From an uncultured Flavobacteriales bacterium (GTDB taxonomy: Bacteria > Bacteroidota > Bacteroidia > Flavobacteriales_G > Salibacteraceae): a DNA stretch of 64,000 nt. The translations under genes and the position numbers were made by a program. Shown here piece by piece: positions 63,014 through 64,000 of this stretch. A model generated the notes under the pieces. It made no database searches. It worked only from the letters and a program-made list of their open reading frames with translations, and was not told the origin of the DNA. The first letter of the stretch is position 1. Each line of letters opens with the position of its first letter. The DNA lies in assembly GCA_943788725.1 (NCBI GenBank), contig CALSRJ010000001.1, forward strand, positions 428,861 to 492,860. The letters are read 5' to 3'.

Positions 63014-63871
63014 TCAAGCCAGCAATAAGTTCTTTAGCGTCATCAACTTCGTTTCCAACTGCGTCAAGTCATCCTGAGAGATGCTTTCTACATCAGAAAA
63101 ACCAGCGTAAAACATCATAATGTCCTCGACTGCGGATAATACCTCATCGCTGATCTCTTGATCAATTTCACCCAAGACATTCATCAAGTTTGAGGTGTGG
63201 ACCTTTTGCGAGTAGATGCCTTCGTACACTGGCATGTTGTCTTCGGTCATTTCCTTTCCTTTCAAGATACGCGTGGCAATGATCTGCGTTTCCACCCAGC
63301 TTCCTACAAATATCTCAGTGGCATTCACGAAACGCTCGTTGTCCACCATGTATTGATCCATGGCATCGAAAGCATCGTTCATCATCCGCACAAATTGTGC
63401 TTCGCTTGACGTGTTCTCTTCAAAATTCTGACTGATGGTTCTTTCAAATACATCACCTGCTCCAAGGTCACCGGCTAAACTTCGACATACTTGGAAATAA
63501 TCCAGCGTCTGTTGGTTCTGGTGATTGTACGCCATGCACCCCATATCTGTCATATACACCCCATATCCATAAGCTTTCGCACTAGCGGTAGAAAGACCAG
63601 CTGCCTGATCAATCGGTGTCAACGCGGCTTGTGTCAGCGCAATGTTGTGCCCTTCAATGATGTGGAATGTCTCTAACGGTGACGGCAGGTTCGCAACCAT
63701 TGTGTGGAATTTGAAATCAGCCATTCCGCTGATACCACTTTCCTCTGATTCGCTTGTTGCTTCTGATAGAGTGACATCACTCATGTCTACCTTCTTAGTA
63801 GCTTGATCTTCGCCGCTGCACGACCAAAGTGCAGTAACGAGAATAAGGGCCAGTAGGGGTCTTGTCTTCAT
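63014..63871 (-). CDS. Lipoprotein, paralogue of the gene at 9539
   Basis: A 285-residue exported lipoprotein with a signal and lipobox (ALWSC, Cys18), an S/E-rich linker and a helical domain. The domain has NLPSPLET, YGYGVYMTDMGCMAYN and a C-terminal helix of the TKLMTLKNLLLA type, the same three blocks, in the same order, as the protein at 9539-10459. ATG 63871 follows from the signal; the open frame further upstream is not signal-like. It is a single-gene transcript with its own promoter (63894-63923) and terminator (62963-62992). Function unknown. Confidence 0.87.
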   Translation of the reverse strand: MKTRPLLALILVTALWSCSGEDQATKKVDMSDVTLSEATSESEESGISGMADFKFHTMVANLPSPLETFHIIEGHNIALTQAALTPIDQAAGLSTASAKAYGYGVYMTDMGCMAYNHQNQQTLDYFQVCRSLAGDLGAGDVFERTISQNFEENTSSEAQFVRMMNDAFDAMDQYMVDNERFVNATEIFVGSWVETQIIATRILKGKEMTEDNMPVYEGIYSQKVHTSNLMNVLGEIDQEISDEVLSAVEDIMMFYAGFSDVESISQDDLTQLETKLMTLKNLLLA

Positions 63872-63893
63872 ATTGGGCTTAATTCGGTTCGAA

Positions 63894-63923
63894 CAAATAT
63901 AATGGCATTGGCCATCATTCAAA
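63894..63923 (-). promoter_or_regulatory. Bacteroidota promoter of the 63014 lipoprotein, with palindrome in the spacer
   Basis: On the minus strand TTTG (63920-63923), an 18-bp spacer, and TATATTTG (63894-63901): a near-perfect match to TTTG-N19-TAnnTTTG, giving a leader of about 20 nt. Inside the spacer, ATGGC-ATTG-GCCAT (63902-63915) forms a perfect 5-bp dyad, where a repressor could sit. The remaining bases to 64000 hold nothing recognisable. Confidence 0.7.
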
Positions 63924-64000
63924 GAAAATGTCTTTCCGTAGCACCGGACAAAATGATTTACCAATAGGACGAAAAGACCTGCGATCTAAGCAGCGCTTAC

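Noticed and set aside
1..64000. CRISPR arrays, tRNA genes, intact insertion sequences, phage genes
   Set aside because: No repeated spacer pattern, no cloverleaf with T-loop GTTCGA-type context in non-coding gaps, and no complete transposase or phage module was found on reading both strands.

Overview
The window reads as chromosome from a member of the Bacteroidota, probably near the Flavobacteriales. Supporting signs are a type IX secretion sorting domain (C-terminus of the gene ending at 26551), TonB receptors carrying a carboxypeptidase-regulatory-like N-domain, many short lipoproteins, TAnnTTTG promoter elements with very short leaders, few Shine-Dalgarno sites, and the order zapB-like/zapA/6S RNA/rny. 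Most genes sit near half G+C by eye; one gene (29738-31171) is clearly more A+T-rich. No tRNA, rRNA, CRISPR array, prophage or intact insertion sequence was seen.

Layout. 1-10.9 kb: dnaK, a lipoprotein, panB, an RluA-type pseudouridine synthase, priA (interrupted by a one-base frameshift), and a three-gene run of sodium/solute symporter, lipoprotein and small secreted protein. 10.9-18 kb: peroxiredoxin/acetyltransferase/nitronate-monooxygenase-like operon, a secreted protein, an SDR, a class IV aminotransferase paired with a sulfotransferase-like protein, purine nucleoside phosphorylase, TrmN6-like methyltransferase and a small Spy-like periplasmic protein. 18.1-21 kb: ECF sigma factor, mini anti-sigma factor, a secreted peptide with four EGKCG motifs, a MNIO (DUF692) enzyme and its DUF2063 partner. 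This is a bufferin/HvfA-type modified-peptide locus and the most interesting system in the window. 21-26.6 kb: MATE pump, acetyltransferase, M20 amidohydrolase, alanine racemase (frame-interrupted) and a second fold-III racemase. 26.5-29.6 kb: two overlapping cupredoxin genes that appear to carry complementary halves of a multicopper oxidase, then an extradiol dioxygenase.

29.7-35.8 kb is the accessory, scarred part: a low-G+C SDR/DUF2867 gene, an IS481-type transposase remnant, a GCS2-type ligase that has lost its 5' part, an N-formylglutamate amidohydrolase, a DEAD-type RNA helicase, and a junction where two unrelated truncated genes meet tail to tail. 35.8-38.5 kb: MFS and dicarboxylate/glutamate-type transporters. 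38.6-51.3 kb: a surface polysaccharide cluster (O-antigen ligase, UDP-GlcNAc 2-epimerase, priming sugar transferase, four glycosyltransferases, ABC exporter pair, WlbA-like dehydrogenase, WbpP-like 4-epimerase) with the ABC-exporter rather than Wzx/Wzy logic.

51.3-64 kb: rny, 6S RNA, zapA and a zapB-like gene on the minus strand; divergently a tightly coupled chain of M23 peptidase, small regulatory-domain protein, TonB receptor, lipoprotein and lipB; then a large AsmA-family protein and a lipoprotein that is a paralogue of the one at 9.5 kb. Two single-base frame breaks in otherwise intact core genes (priA, alr) may be sequencing or assembly errors and should be checked against reads.
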